This document shows, piece by piece, positions 38,939 to 47,633 of a stretch of 64,000 nt of DNA. The position numbers and the translations under genes are program-made. Position 1 is the first letter of the stretch. Every line of letters begins with the position of its first letter. This stretch comes from Halobacteriovorax sp. (GTDB lineage Bacteria; Bdellovibrionota; Bacteriovoracia; Bacteriovoracales; Bacteriovoracaceae), in assembly GCA_020048985.1 (NCBI GenBank), contig JAIFLR010000016.1:19912-83911 (forward strand). Direction: 5' to 3'. Below the pieces are notes generated by a model. That model made no database searches and had not been told where the DNA came from. It saw only the letters and a program-made list of their open reading frames with translations.

Positions 38939-39508
38939 TTAGATACCCTCGTTCTTAACTAGGCCAATAATAGGGATTTCTCGATCAATCAGTTCATTCG
39001 TAATGAACTTCTCTTTATCACCCATACTTTTTGAGCTGCGAACTAATATCGCCCCATCAATTGGAAGAATTGGAAAAATCGTTTTATCTGCACGCTTTAA
39101 TGTCTTCATATTAATAAAGACAACATCATAATCCTTGGTCATTTCGTTAAAATGAGACATTTGTGTGCTGACTTTCTCGGCCTCAGGAATATTTTTTAGA
39201 AATGAGAGGTCATCGCCATGAAGATAATCGAGACCAGCTGTCGTAGTTGGTCGTATAAATTGGGAATTGGCAGCTTCCTGAGACAACCTTGTTTCAAGCA
39301 CATCATTTCTTTCTGACTGGCAGTCGTAAATTAAAACTTTCTTCTTATATATTTGAGTCAGAACTGGCGTGCACTCTGAAAGAAAAAGGGATTTGCCTTC
39401 ACCGTTGCAATCCGAAGCCACCAATACGTACTTGGCCTCATGAATCCTGAGAGCATAGTCGATATTTTTAGCAAGATTATGCAAATGCTTTTCTAAAGTC
39501 ATATCCAT
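38939..39508 (-). CDS. BY-kinase-like/ParA-type ATPase for polysaccharide export
   Basis: Protein of 189 aa with a deviant Walker A (CNGEGKS, residues 34-40), KKVLIYDCQSE as Walker A' region and YDVVFINM as Walker B. It resembles the cytoplasmic ATPase half of Wzc/CapB tyrosine kinases. The C terminus lacks a tyrosine-rich tail and KGGxGK is degenerate, so kinase autophosphorylation is doubtful. The ATG at 39508 is chosen because AAGGGG lies 6 bases upstream; the ATG at 39514 has no spacing to that site, and a longer frame goes to 39571. First gene of the exopolysaccharide operon. Confidence 0.75.
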   Translation of the reverse strand: MDMTLEKHLHNLAKNIDYALRIHEAKYVLVASDCNGEGKSLFLSECTPVLTQIYKKKVLIYDCQSERNDVLETRLSQEAANSQFIRPTTTAGLDYLHGDDLSFLKNIPEAEKVSTQMSHFNEMTKDYDVVFINMKTLKRADKTIFPILPIDGAILVRSSKSMGDKEKFITNELIDREIPIIGLVKNEGI

Positions 39509-39691
39509 GGCCATCCCCTTAAAGTAATTACAGACTTTAAATACCCCAAGCCTTAACCCGATGCAAAACAATCAGGTATAAGATCACCTTAAGTCACTGA
39601 CATTGCGTAATATTTACACAGTTTGCTTTAGCTTTAGTCGGATCGAAATTATGTTCTTGCGTTCAAAGACGCACCGCAAAACACCTCAATC

Positions 39692-39720
39692 TTGACGAGG
39701 CTCTTGGGCTATTTCACAAT
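39692..39720 (+). promoter_or_regulatory. Predicted promoter, probable leaderless start of nitroreductase gene
   Basis: TTGACG (-35) and CACAAT (-10) are 17 bp apart, and the -10 box ends 6 bases before the ATG at 39727. No ribosome site is present, so the transcript probably starts at or next to the ATG. Confidence 0.45.
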
Positions 39721-39726
39721 CAAACC

Positions 39727-40503
39727 ATGAGTGACCCAACAAATATTTTTACGAAAGTTCCAGACCTTAACTATGTTGAAGACATGCGGGAAGTTTCGCC
39801 CGAAGCTTTTGATAACATTGTCCAGAATCGACGATCCGTGCGTGCTTACACGGATGAGAAAATCCCTCAAGAGGTTGTTGAAAAAGTTTTAGACTGGGCC
39901 CTCCTTGCTCCCAATTCATCAAATCTTCAGTGCTGGGAATTTTTCTGGGTAAAACATCCAGTTAAAAAAGCACGTTTGATTGAGGCGCTGTTTAGTCAGC
40001 CAGCAGCACGTACTGCTCAAGAACTGATTGTTGCTGTGGCAAAATTAGAAACCTGGAAAAAAAACAGAATTCAAATGCTTGAGACGTTCGATAAAAGTGG
40101 AGAAAAAATTCCAGAATCTGCTCGCGCGTACTATAGCAAGCTTGTTCCTGTGGCCTATACCCTTGGACCACTTGGAATCCTTGGACCCTTTAAAAGAATA
40201 TTTATGACTATCGTTGGTTTATTCCGGCCTATTCCTCGAGAGCCAAAATCAAAGGCAGATATTAGAGTTTGGGCACATAAGTCGACTGCCTTAGCGTGTG
40301 AAAATATCATGCTAGGATTCTCGGCTTTTGGATACGACACATGTCCGATGGAAGGATACGACTCGGCCAGAGTCAAAGACATCCTTGAACTAGGCGCAGA
40401 ATCTGAAATCTGCATGGTCATCAGTGCTGGTAAGAGAGCGAAAAATGGAGTCTATGGTCCCAGAATTAGGTTTCCTAAACCACAGTTCGTCAAAATTCTT
40501 TAA
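39727..40503 (+). CDS. Nitroreductase-family FMN oxidoreductase
   Basis: Protein of 258 aa of the nitroreductase fold, which uses FMN and NAD(P)H. The N-terminal FMN-phosphate site NRRSVRAYTDEKIP and the segment WALLAPNSSNLQCWEFFWV are typical, as is LACENIMLGFSAFGYDTCP near residue 205 and ICMVISAGKRAKNG near the end. An insert around residues 110-165 (LGPLGILGPFKRIFM) contains a short hydrophobic stretch that might touch the membrane. The substrate is unknown. It is a single gene facing away from the exopolysaccharide operon. Confidence 0.87.
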   Translation: MSDPTNIFTKVPDLNYVEDMREVSPEAFDNIVQNRRSVRAYTDEKIPQEVVEKVLDWALLAPNSSNLQCWEFFWVKHPVKKARLIEALFSQPAARTAQELIVAVAKLETWKKNRIQMLETFDKSGEKIPESARAYYSKLVPVAYTLGPLGILGPFKRIFMTIVGLFRPIPREPKSKADIRVWAHKSTALACENIMLGFSAFGYDTCPMEGYDSARVKDILELGAESEICMVISAGKRAKNGVYGPRIRFPKPQFVKIL

Positions 40504-40573
40504 AAATAGGCTATTTTCCTAGGTATTAAGTAGGCAATTTTATCCTCCATCAGAGGGGATATATTTGCCCTCG

Positions 40574-40601
40574 TTAAGAGTATTTTGGTTGTTGTCATAA
40601 T
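40574..40601 (+). promoter_or_regulatory. Predicted promoter of the Asp-box lipoprotein gene
   Basis: TTAAGA and CATAAT are separated by 16 bp, and the -10 box ends 6 bases before the ATG at 40608, which has no ribosome site. A leaderless transcript is suggested. The -35 match is weak (4 of 6). Confidence 0.4.
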
Positions 40602-40607
40602 CATCTT

Positions 40608-43007
40608 ATGAAGACAATTTTTTTACTCCTGGTAGTAATGTTTCTCGCTATTTCTTGTACTCCAGCGGAGGTACCGCCGGTCGGAACTCCTCCCACGGAC
40701 CAAGACCCAAATCCTACTCCGGACCCGACTCCAGATCCTATCCCGGACCCAATCCCGGATCCAACTCCGGACCCAAGTCCCCAGGCCTACCTCCCACTCG
40801 GAGTTGGCGGTGGTGGGGCGATGAGTGGTGTAGCGATAAGTCCCTATAGCAATATCTGGTTTGTTGGAACTGACATGGGAACACTTTTTCGCAGTACTGA
40901 TTTAGGAAAAAGTTGGGATTCGGTTAATCATTTAGAGGCAGTCTTTAACTCTGAATTAACTCGCGCCGTTTCTCCGGGCTTTAGCTCCGATGGGACGACA
41001 GTTTTCCACGCATCAGCTGGAATAAATCCGAAGCGCAGCTTTGATGGGGGAATTACCTTTTCATCAATCTCCATGGGACTGACTGCTGGCGAATATATTA
41101 AATACTGGCACTCAGATAGTACTGACGCGAATTTAATTTATGCTGGAACTTCGAAAGGTCTTTTAAGAAGTGAAAACAAAGGGACAAGTTGGTCTCGGGT
41201 ATCCTCTTTCTCTGAAGAAGCTGTCGGCAGCTTTATCGATGACGCCACCAATACTTTTTATCAGGGAACAACAACTGGTGTCTGGAGTTCAACTGACGCT
41301 GGAAAAAATTTCACAAAAATTTATACACCTTCAGGTGTCCAGATTCGCCAATTCACTGGGGGAAAGGATGCTAATGGTTTAACCCTCGCCTTCTCTGACA
41401 ACGACGGAACGAAGGCTTGCTCATGGGTTTATCCTTATCTGGCCGAGTGGGGACAGAGTTCTATTGATGCCACTGTTGCGAGTTGTGGTTATGTTTGGGT
41501 CAACACTTCAGGAACAACCTTTGCCAAGAACTCGCAAGTCGTGGGTGATCATTTAAAGATGGCCGAAAATGATTCTCAAACCATCTATGTAACAGGTGGA
41601 AGAAAATGGATTAGACAGTACGGCACTAAAGTTCATGTGACGAAAAACAAAGGACAGAGTTGGGATTTAAAACTCCATCAGATGAACTGGGACGTTACTC
41701 CGTACCTTGCCTGGCCTCGAGCGAATTTAGAATACTCTGCTGTCGCCTTAGATGTTGGATGGTGGGATGACGGTTATGAAAGCTTCGAAATCAATCGTAG
41801 AAATTCGAATATCGCAGCAGGCTCAGGTTACTTTTTTATGCACTCTACGATGAATGCCGGAACCAACTGGCTAGCTCCTTTCACAGAATATGCAGATACG
41901 GGAACTTCAGCTGCCAAGAAAAAATGGAAGACTCGCGGAATAGAAGTCATCTCAATTTATCGAATGAAATATCATCCAAAGAATTCAAATATCTTTTATG
42001 CTGCTTCGGCCGACATTGGAGGAATGGTTTCAGAGGATAGTGGCAAGAGCTTCAGAGTTTCCAAAGCTCAATACAATAGTAACTATGATTATAGTTTTGA
42101 TGAAAATGATCAAAATGTCGTGTATGCAGCATCTGGAAACTCTCATGACTGGCCTAATGACTGGCACGCCAATGCGATCACCAATAATGGGGGAATCTAT
42201 AAATCCGCCAATAAGGGTATGAGCTGGCAGAGACTGACTCCTGACAATGCACAATTCAATCGTCAATTCCTTTCAGTGGGGTACGACTCGGTTCACGGTA
42301 TTATTTATGGAGGATCACACGAAGTTGGGATTGCTCGATCAATAGATCAGGGAAAAACGTGGAGTTATTTCAATGCAGGTCTTCCAACAGGAAATAAAAT
42401 TATTCCACAAATTGAAGTCGATCCAAGAAACGGCAACGTCTATGCCCTTTTGACTGGAGATGCTCCTAGTTTCACTAATCAGGCAAAAACGGGAATTTAT
42501 TTTCTAGATGTGGCGAATGCTTCTCAAACCTGGACCCTTCTTAGAGGAACGGTTCATTACCCAACAGATGCTGATGCCGGCTACAAACTCTGGTATTATC
42601 CAACAGCTTTCGCAATTGATTTTGATGCTCCTAATGGCACTGATAATTTATGGCTGGTTGATTACGAAAACAAAGGCAACTGGCTCATGACGGGAGTATG
42701 GAAAACGACGGATCGTGGTGCCAACTGGCGACGAGTAAAACAATTAACTCATCCTACCGACATCAAAATCGACCCTACGGATCCTAATCGGGTCTATGCT
42801 TCGGGATACTACACCCTGGATGGAAGCTGGGGGAATGGCGGGCAGTACTATTCAACTAACGGCGGAACAACTTGGACCAAAAATACCGAGCCACCACTAC
42901 AGCAAAACTCAAGAAGTGTTGTCATTGATCCCGTGGATTCATCGAAATTAATTTATTCCTACTTTGGTGGGGGGATGCTGAGTGGAAGAAACCCTGCCAG
43001 TCTTTAG
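40608..43007 (+). CDS. Lipoprotein with Asp-box beta-propeller domains (GH74/sortilin-like)
   Basis: Protein of 799 aa. A lipoprotein signal with lipobox AISC (Cys17) is followed by a proline-aspartate linker (residues 34-57) and then a large repeat domain. I count about ten Asp-box motifs of the SxDxGxxW type, for example STDLGKSW, SENKGTSW, STDAGKNF, TKNKGQSW, SEDSGKSF, SANKGMSW, SIDQGKTW, TTDRGANW and STNGGTTW. This arrangement matches the tandem seven-bladed propellers of GH74 xyloglucanases, sortilin-like and photosystem-assembly proteins. Glycan hydrolysis is possible but the catalytic acids cannot be assigned by eye. It is a surface protein beside polysaccharide genes. Confidence 0.78.
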   Translation: MKTIFLLLVVMFLAISCTPAEVPPVGTPPTDQDPNPTPDPTPDPIPDPIPDPTPDPSPQAYLPLGVGGGGAMSGVAISPYSNIWFVGTDMGTLFRSTDLGKSWDSVNHLEAVFNSELTRAVSPGFSSDGTTVFHASAGINPKRSFDGGITFSSISMGLTAGEYIKYWHSDSTDANLIYAGTSKGLLRSENKGTSWSRVSSFSEEAVGSFIDDATNTFYQGTTTGVWSSTDAGKNFTKIYTPSGVQIRQFTGGKDANGLTLAFSDNDGTKACSWVYPYLAEWGQSSIDATVASCGYVWVNTSGTTFAKNSQVVGDHLKMAENDSQTIYVTGGRKWIRQYGTKVHVTKNKGQSWDLKLHQMNWDVTPYLAWPRANLEYSAVALDVGWWDDGYESFEINRRNSNIAAGSGYFFMHSTMNAGTNWLAPFTEYADTGTSAAKKKWKTRGIEVISIYRMKYHPKNSNIFYAASADIGGMVSEDSGKSFRVSKAQYNSNYDYSFDENDQNVVYAASGNSHDWPNDWHANAITNNGGIYKSANKGMSWQRLTPDNAQFNRQFLSVGYDSVHGIIYGGSHEVGIARSIDQGKTWSYFNAGLPTGNKIIPQIEVDPRNGNVYALLTGDAPSFTNQAKTGIYFLDVANASQTWTLLRGTVHYPTDADAGYKLWYYPTAFAIDFDAPNGTDNLWLVDYENKGNWLMTGVWKTTDRGANWRRVKQLTHPTDIKIDPTDPNRVYASGYYTLDGSWGNGGQYYSTNGGTTWTKNTEPPLQQNSRSVVIDPVDSSKLIYSYFGGGMLSGRNPASL
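40707..40778 (+). repeat. Tandem PxPD linker repeat in the lipoprotein gene
   Basis: Imperfect 12-base repeats of the form CCGGACCCAACT encode a run of P-x-P-D units after the lipid anchor. Such linkers act as stiff spacers lifting the propeller from the membrane. Copy number may vary between strains. Confidence 0.75.
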
Positions 43008-43055
43008 TTACAATGGGTTGCAATATCAATTTTACACACTTTATCTATTAGGTAC

Positions 43056-43083
43056 GTGACACCAATTTGTAAAATGCTATAAG
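43056..43083 (+). promoter_or_regulatory. Predicted leaderless promoter of the WcaJ-like gene
   Basis: GTGACA (-35, 5 of 6) and TATAAG (-10, 5 of 6) are separated by 16 bp. The -10 box ends 7 bases before the ATG at 43091, which has no ribosome site, so transcription probably begins at the start codon. Confidence 0.55.
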
Positions 43084-43090
43084 CATCGAC

Positions 43091-44413
43091 ATGTCTAACC
43101 GAGCTAAAACTATTCTTCTACTGATCGTAGATACACTTATACTTTTTGTGGCCTTGAGCCTTGTTGCGTTCTCCCGAAAGCCAGACTCAGACACGGGTCT
43201 GTTTCTGTCCCAGCACTATGCCCTATTCGCCTTTATCTTTCCGGTATGGATACTGATCTATTTTATTGAAGGGATTTACACACTCACAACTTACAATCCC
43301 GCCAACCTCTCCATTTCTCTTTTGAGATCGACCTTTTTATCTGTCTTTGTTTCCTTCATTTTATTTTATTTTATTCCAAGTCATTATTTTGTCATTACTC
43401 CAAAGACCACCCTCATTTTAACCGCAATCATTTCGATCCCCCTACTTCATAGCTGGAGAAAGTTTTTCTTCCTCTACTTTGGTATGGAAAATCAACAACA
43501 GGGAACTCTGCTGATTGGCTCTATCAGCACGCTAGAGTTAGCTGTAGATGAGCTTCTTCGTAAACCTCACTTAGGCTACAGGCTTGTGGGGACACTGACA
43601 CCGGAAGAAGCAATCAATTTTGAGCCGCCCAAGGAAACAAAACTAGTAGCAATTGAACGGAATTTAAAAAACTCACCTGAACTCTATAAAAAATATTTCT
43701 CACTTCTAGGGTCTGGGATAGAGGTGATGGATCTCGCCAAATTCACGGAACAAATATCTGGAAAAATCCCACTTCAATCAATTGATGAATCTTGGTTCAT
43801 TGAATATTGTGGTCACATTGAAAGTCGCTCGTACGATTTTTACAAGGCGCTCATTGACCGCCTAGTTGCTATTTTACTTATCATTATTGTTTTTCCAATT
43901 TACCTCATCATCCTCCCTTTGCTCTTAATTGTTCATGGGCGTCCTGTATTTTTTAAGCAGACAAGAACCGGACTCAATAATAAGCCGTTCACGTTATGGA
44001 AACTCCGCTCAATGGTAGTAGATGCAGAAAAAGCAGGCGCTCAATGGGCCAAACCAGGGGATGCCCGGGTCACAACGGTTGGGAAATTTTTAAGAAAAAG
44101 TCGCCTGGATGAGCTACCTCAATTAATCAATATTTTTAAAGGCGAAATGAGCCTGGTGGGCCCCCGACCTGAGAGGCCAGAAATTATTGATTCAAAGCTC
44201 GCCCCAAATATTCCTTTTTACAACCTTCGCCATCTGGTTAAACCCGGAGTGACGGGTTGGGCCCAGGTGACTTTCCGCTACGGCTTCTCCCAAGAGGATT
44301 CAGCAGAAAAGCTCCAGTTTGACCTTTTTTACGTTAAGAACAAAAGCTTATGGCTCGACCTCCTGATTATTATTAAGACTATAAAAACTGTCCTAACTGG
44401 TGCTGGCCAGTAA
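43091..44413 (+). CDS. Polyprenyl glycosylphosphotransferase (WcaJ/WbaP-like)
   Basis: Initiating sugar-phosphate transferase of 440 aa, which loads hexose-1-phosphate onto undecaprenyl phosphate. Four N-terminal membrane helices (residues about 10-130) precede a CoA-binding-like domain, then a further helix (ILLIIIVFPIYLIILPLLL, about 258-278) and the bacterial sugar transferase domain. Hallmarks are KQTRTGLNNKPFTLWKLRSM, FLRKSRLDELPQL and EMSLVGPRPERPE, all intact. It starts the pathway used by the surrounding glycosyltransferases. The Dlt-like gene set begins 90 bp after it. Confidence 0.92.
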   Translation: MSNRAKTILLLIVDTLILFVALSLVAFSRKPDSDTGLFLSQHYALFAFIFPVWILIYFIEGIYTLTTYNPANLSISLLRSTFLSVFVSFILFYFIPSHYFVITPKTTLILTAIISIPLLHSWRKFFFLYFGMENQQQGTLLIGSISTLELAVDELLRKPHLGYRLVGTLTPEEAINFEPPKETKLVAIERNLKNSPELYKKYFSLLGSGIEVMDLAKFTEQISGKIPLQSIDESWFIEYCGHIESRSYDFYKALIDRLVAILLIIIVFPIYLIILPLLLIVHGRPVFFKQTRTGLNNKPFTLWKLRSMVVDAEKAGAQWAKPGDARVTTVGKFLRKSRLDELPQLINIFKGEMSLVGPRPERPEIIDSKLAPNIPFYNLRHLVKPGVTGWAQVTFRYGFSQEDSAEKLQFDLFYVKNKSLWLDLLIIIKTIKTVLTGAGQ

Positions 44414-44503
44414 GGGGTGAATAGACCATTTTGCAATTAGGTTTTCTTCTTTACTAGCCCCTCTTATCACGATACTTTTTCACCATTATCCAAGGTGTTA
44501 GGT

Positions 44504-45967
44504 ATGTTAATCAGGGAACTCATTCAGCGTCGTTTGGACTCGTCTGTTACGATTTTTAATCGTGAAGGCGTCGCGATTTCGGATACCCAAATTAAAAACG
44601 AATATTCTGCCATCAAACAATACCTGTTAGATTTCCATTCCAGTCCTCAGGACTGTGTGGCGATCAAACAACACAAAGATTATCGCTATTTTTTAACCAT
44701 CCTCGCATGTCTGGAAATAGGGATCCCATATATTCCAATGAAATATGATTATCCGATGGACCGTGTTGAGCAAATCAAAGAAGATTCGAAATTCACCCTG
44801 CTGGCCGATGATGCAAAGATTGAAGAACTTATTGCTTATACAGGCAGAACAAAGACTCTCCTTCCTGATGCCTCTTCCGAAAAAGATGCTTACATTATTT
44901 TTACATCTGGCAGTACGGGCAGACCCAAAGGTGTGATCATTCAAAGACAAGCCTTGGAGAATTTTTTTACTTTCATTCAAGATGAATTTCCTGCTGTTAA
45001 CGACCAGGACAAGCTTCTTCAAGTGGCAGAATTCTCTTTTGATCAATCGGTAGTTGATATCGCGTTATTTCTCACAAAAAACTTAACGTTTCATTTCTCA
45101 AATTTTGAAAACAATATTTTCAAGCTTGGTTTTGAGATAGAAACACATCGGATCAGCGTCCTAAATACTGTGCCGAATACACTTAATATGTTTCTTTCTG
45201 AATTTGTGGCTGAAAGAATGGACTATAGCTGCCTGAAACACCTTTTTCTAGGCGGCGCTCGCTTCTCTCACGGACTCTATATAAAATGCGTGAAGTACTT
45301 TAATAAAAGTGTTGATATCTACAATCTTTATGGCCCAACTGAAGCCACGGTCTACTGCCACGTTAAAAAGATTTCATATGACGAGTCAGCCGATTGCTTT
45401 AATGGAAACGTCTCCATTGGCCATCCCTTCGCAGGAGTGACTGCTCATATTGTAGTGGATGATAAAATTGCTCCGGCCAATGAAAAAGGCGAACTTTACA
45501 TCGGTGGAGTTCAAGTCATGAGAGAGTACATCAACAACCCAGAACAAACTGCTAAGGCACTGGTGCAATTTAATGGTCAGACTTATTACCGCAGCGGTGA
45601 TTTAGCCTTTCAAACAGAAAGTCATGATTTCTTTGTTGTGGGGCGGGTAGACGACACAATTAAATACCGCGGCTTCCGCATCAATTTGCTGGATATCGAC
45701 TCTTATATTACCCGTCTTCCCTACGTTCAGGATTCAGTCACTATTGCGATCCCTAACGAAATTACTGAGAACCAAACAATAGGGTTCATTATTTTAAAAG
45801 AAAAAAAGACCGTTAAAGAAATCAAAACTGATCTCGCGGAACTTCTCCTCGACTATCAAGTTCCCGAAAAAATTATATTCACAGATAAATACCCTACGAA
45901 CGTTTCTGGAAAAGTTTGTAAAAATACCCTCAAGGCCCAGTACCTCGAGTCTCTAAATAAGGCTTAA
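44504..45967 (+). CDS. Stand-alone adenylation enzyme (DltA-like)
   Basis: AMP-forming adenylation protein of 487 aa, the size of DltA (about 500). Core motifs are intact: IIFTSGSTGRPKGV (A3), FSFDQSVVD (A4), NLYGPTEATVYCH (A5), ELYIGGVQVMREYINNPEQT (A6/A7) and NVSGKVCKNTL (A10 Lys). It should activate an amino or hydroxy acid and load it on the carrier encoded 1 base downstream. The specificity residues (D-Q-V type start) do not match the DltA D-alanine pattern, so the substrate is open. I use the ATG at 44504, with AAGG 8 bases upstream, instead of a GTG at 44495. First gene of a four-gene unit. Confidence 0.85.
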   Translation: MLIRELIQRRLDSSVTIFNREGVAISDTQIKNEYSAIKQYLLDFHSSPQDCVAIKQHKDYRYFLTILACLEIGIPYIPMKYDYPMDRVEQIKEDSKFTLLADDAKIEELIAYTGRTKTLLPDASSEKDAYIIFTSGSTGRPKGVIIQRQALENFFTFIQDEFPAVNDQDKLLQVAEFSFDQSVVDIALFLTKNLTFHFSNFENNIFKLGFEIETHRISVLNTVPNTLNMFLSEFVAERMDYSCLKHLFLGGARFSHGLYIKCVKYFNKSVDIYNLYGPTEATVYCHVKKISYDESADCFNGNVSIGHPFAGVTAHIVVDDKIAPANEKGELYIGGVQVMREYINNPEQTAKALVQFNGQTYYRSGDLAFQTESHDFFVVGRVDDTIKYRGFRINLLDIDSYITRLPYVQDSVTIAIPNEITENQTIGFIILKEKKTVKEIKTDLAELLLDYQVPEKIIFTDKYPTNVSGKVCKNTLKAQYLESLNKA

Positions 45968-45968
45968 A

Positions 45969-46214
45969 ATGAACAACATTGATATCCTCAAGACTGTTAC
46001 TTCAATCATTCAAGAAACCCTTGAACTTCCTCAACTGGTCGTGACAAATGAAACATCGGCCAATGACGTGGATGAGTGGGATTCGATGACACACATTCAG
46101 TTGATTGCAGCGATTGAAGCAAAATTTAAAGTCCGTTTCGCTTTAGGGGAACTCCAGACTCTAAAAAATGTCGGGGATATGATTGCCTTGATTACGAAGA
46201 AGCTTAATAAGTAA
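45969..46214 (+). CDS. Acyl/peptidyl carrier protein (DltC-like)
   Basis: Carrier protein of 81 aa, the usual DltC/ACP size. The phosphopantetheine attachment site is Ser39 in VDEWDSMTHIQLI, a pattern seen in DltC and single-domain carriers of modification pathways. It lies between the adenylation gene and the MBOAT gene with gaps of 1 and 2 bases, so tight co-expression is expected. It should be activated by a phosphopantetheinyl transferase, possibly the one at 29118-29807. Confidence 0.9.
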   Translation: MNNIDILKTVTSIIQETLELPQLVVTNETSANDVDEWDSMTHIQLIAAIEAKFKVRFALGELQTLKNVGDMIALITKKLNK

Positions 46215-46216
46215 TT

Positions 46217-47632
46217 ATGCTTTTTAATTCGTACGCTTTTATTTTTGCCTTTCTCCCTATCGCTATTCTGGGCTACTTTACCCTTAATCATCTTAAGCAA
46301 GTCACCTTGGGTAAGATTTGGCTGATTACAGCTTCACTTTATTTCTATTCTTATTGGAACATCAAAAACCTTCCTCTGCTATTGACTTCAATCTGTGTGA
46401 ACTATTTTATTGGCCAGCTCCTGATGGCCCCAGAAGGAAAAAACAAAAAGCTCATCTTTCGTCTTTCATTAGTTTTTAATATTGGATTGTTGTGCTTCTT
46501 TAAATATGCCGGTCTTATGGGCTTTGCCAAAATTGCCCTTCCTCTTGGGATAAGCTTTTTTACGCTTCAGCAAATTGGCTACCTGGTAGATGCTTATGAA
46601 GGGCTAACTGAGAGAAAAAGTTTTATCGACTACGCGTTTTTTGTTTCATTTTTTCCTCAACTGATTTCAGGTCCAATTGTTCATTACCAGCATCTGATGC
46701 CGCAAATTGAGGCCAAAGATAACAAGCAGTTTAATGTCGATCAGTTCTCCCTCGGAATATTTCTCTTTTCTCTGGGTCTGATCAAAAAAGTGCTGGTATC
46801 GGGGACATTCTCCGGTTGGGCAAGCCCAGGCTTCGACGAAGCCGTCAGTCTAGACCTACTCGCTGCGTGGAAAACCAGTCTCTCTTATACCTTCCAGCTC
46901 TACTTTGACTTCAGCGGATATACAGATATGGCGATAGGTCTTGGGCATATGTTCAACGTAAAACTTCCCCAAAACTTCAACTCTCCTTTTCGCTCTACTT
47001 CCGTCATCGAGTTCTGGACCAGATGGCATATGACTCTGAGTCAGTTCATCAATACGTATGTCTTCACTCCAATAGTCAGGGCGATGCCCAAGATTAATTT
47101 TCGCACGACTATGATTGCGACTTTTCTCGCAATGTTCATTGCCGGCGTCTGGCATGGGGCCGGAATAAATTTTGTCGTTTACGGGGCCTTGCACGGACTC
47201 GCACTGGTCGTTAACCACATCAGAAAAAAGAAAAAGAAAAAATTCTCTAAAGCCTTCGCTTGGTTTTTAACTTTTAATTTCATTAACATTACCTACGTGA
47301 TCTTTCGCGCAAAAAACTTAGATGATGCTCTAAAAGTACTAAAGGGCATGATTGGTTTAGGTGGGGTTGTAGTGCCTAAAATTGGTATCAAATCCGTTGG
47401 GGCATTTCAGGACTTTGGTTTTAAGATCGGAACCTACCTCTACCCTGACGACTATTTGCTTCTCGCCATGTTAGGTGGGGTTTTCTGGGTTATTTTTAAG
47501 ACAAGGAATTCAGGAGAGCTTGAAAAATCATTTAAGCCCGATACGAAGATAGCTTTGGCCTGTGGAGTCGCTTTTGTTTTTTGTCTTTTTGGGATGAATA
47601 AAATCACTGAATTTATTTATTTTAACTTTTAA
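46217..47632 (+). CDS. MBOAT O-acyltransferase (DltB/AlgI-like)
   Basis: Integral membrane protein of 471 aa with about 11 helices. The MBOAT region contains FFPQLISGPIVHYQ, FDFSGYTDMAIGLGHM and the catalytic His in VWHGAGINFVVYGALHG (second conserved His in ALHG). Length and motifs fit AlgI/DltB, which move an acyl group from a carrier across the membrane to an extracytoplasmic glycan. In this set the donor should be the carrier encoded immediately upstream. Confidence 0.93.
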   Translation: MLFNSYAFIFAFLPIAILGYFTLNHLKQVTLGKIWLITASLYFYSYWNIKNLPLLLTSICVNYFIGQLLMAPEGKNKKLIFRLSLVFNIGLLCFFKYAGLMGFAKIALPLGISFFTLQQIGYLVDAYEGLTERKSFIDYAFFVSFFPQLISGPIVHYQHLMPQIEAKDNKQFNVDQFSLGIFLFSLGLIKKVLVSGTFSGWASPGFDEAVSLDLLAAWKTSLSYTFQLYFDFSGYTDMAIGLGHMFNVKLPQNFNSPFRSTSVIEFWTRWHMTLSQFINTYVFTPIVRAMPKINFRTTMIATFLAMFIAGVWHGAGINFVVYGALHGLALVVNHIRKKKKKKFSKAFAWFLTFNFINITYVIFRAKNLDDALKVLKGMIGLGGVVVPKIGIKSVGAFQDFGFKIGTYLYPDDYLLLAMLGGVFWVIFKTRNSGELEKSFKPDTKIALACGVAFVFCLFGMNKITEFIYFNF

Positions 47633-47633
47633 T

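Noticed and set aside
40504..40540. AAAATA-GGC-TATTTT hairpin after the nitroreductase gene as a terminator
   Set aside because: The stem is only six A-T pairs and no GC core is present, so termination is not credible.
40707..40778. Short direct repeats considered as a CRISPR-like array
   Set aside because: The repeats have no spacers and encode an in-frame PxPD linker. I found no CRISPR array or cas gene in the window.
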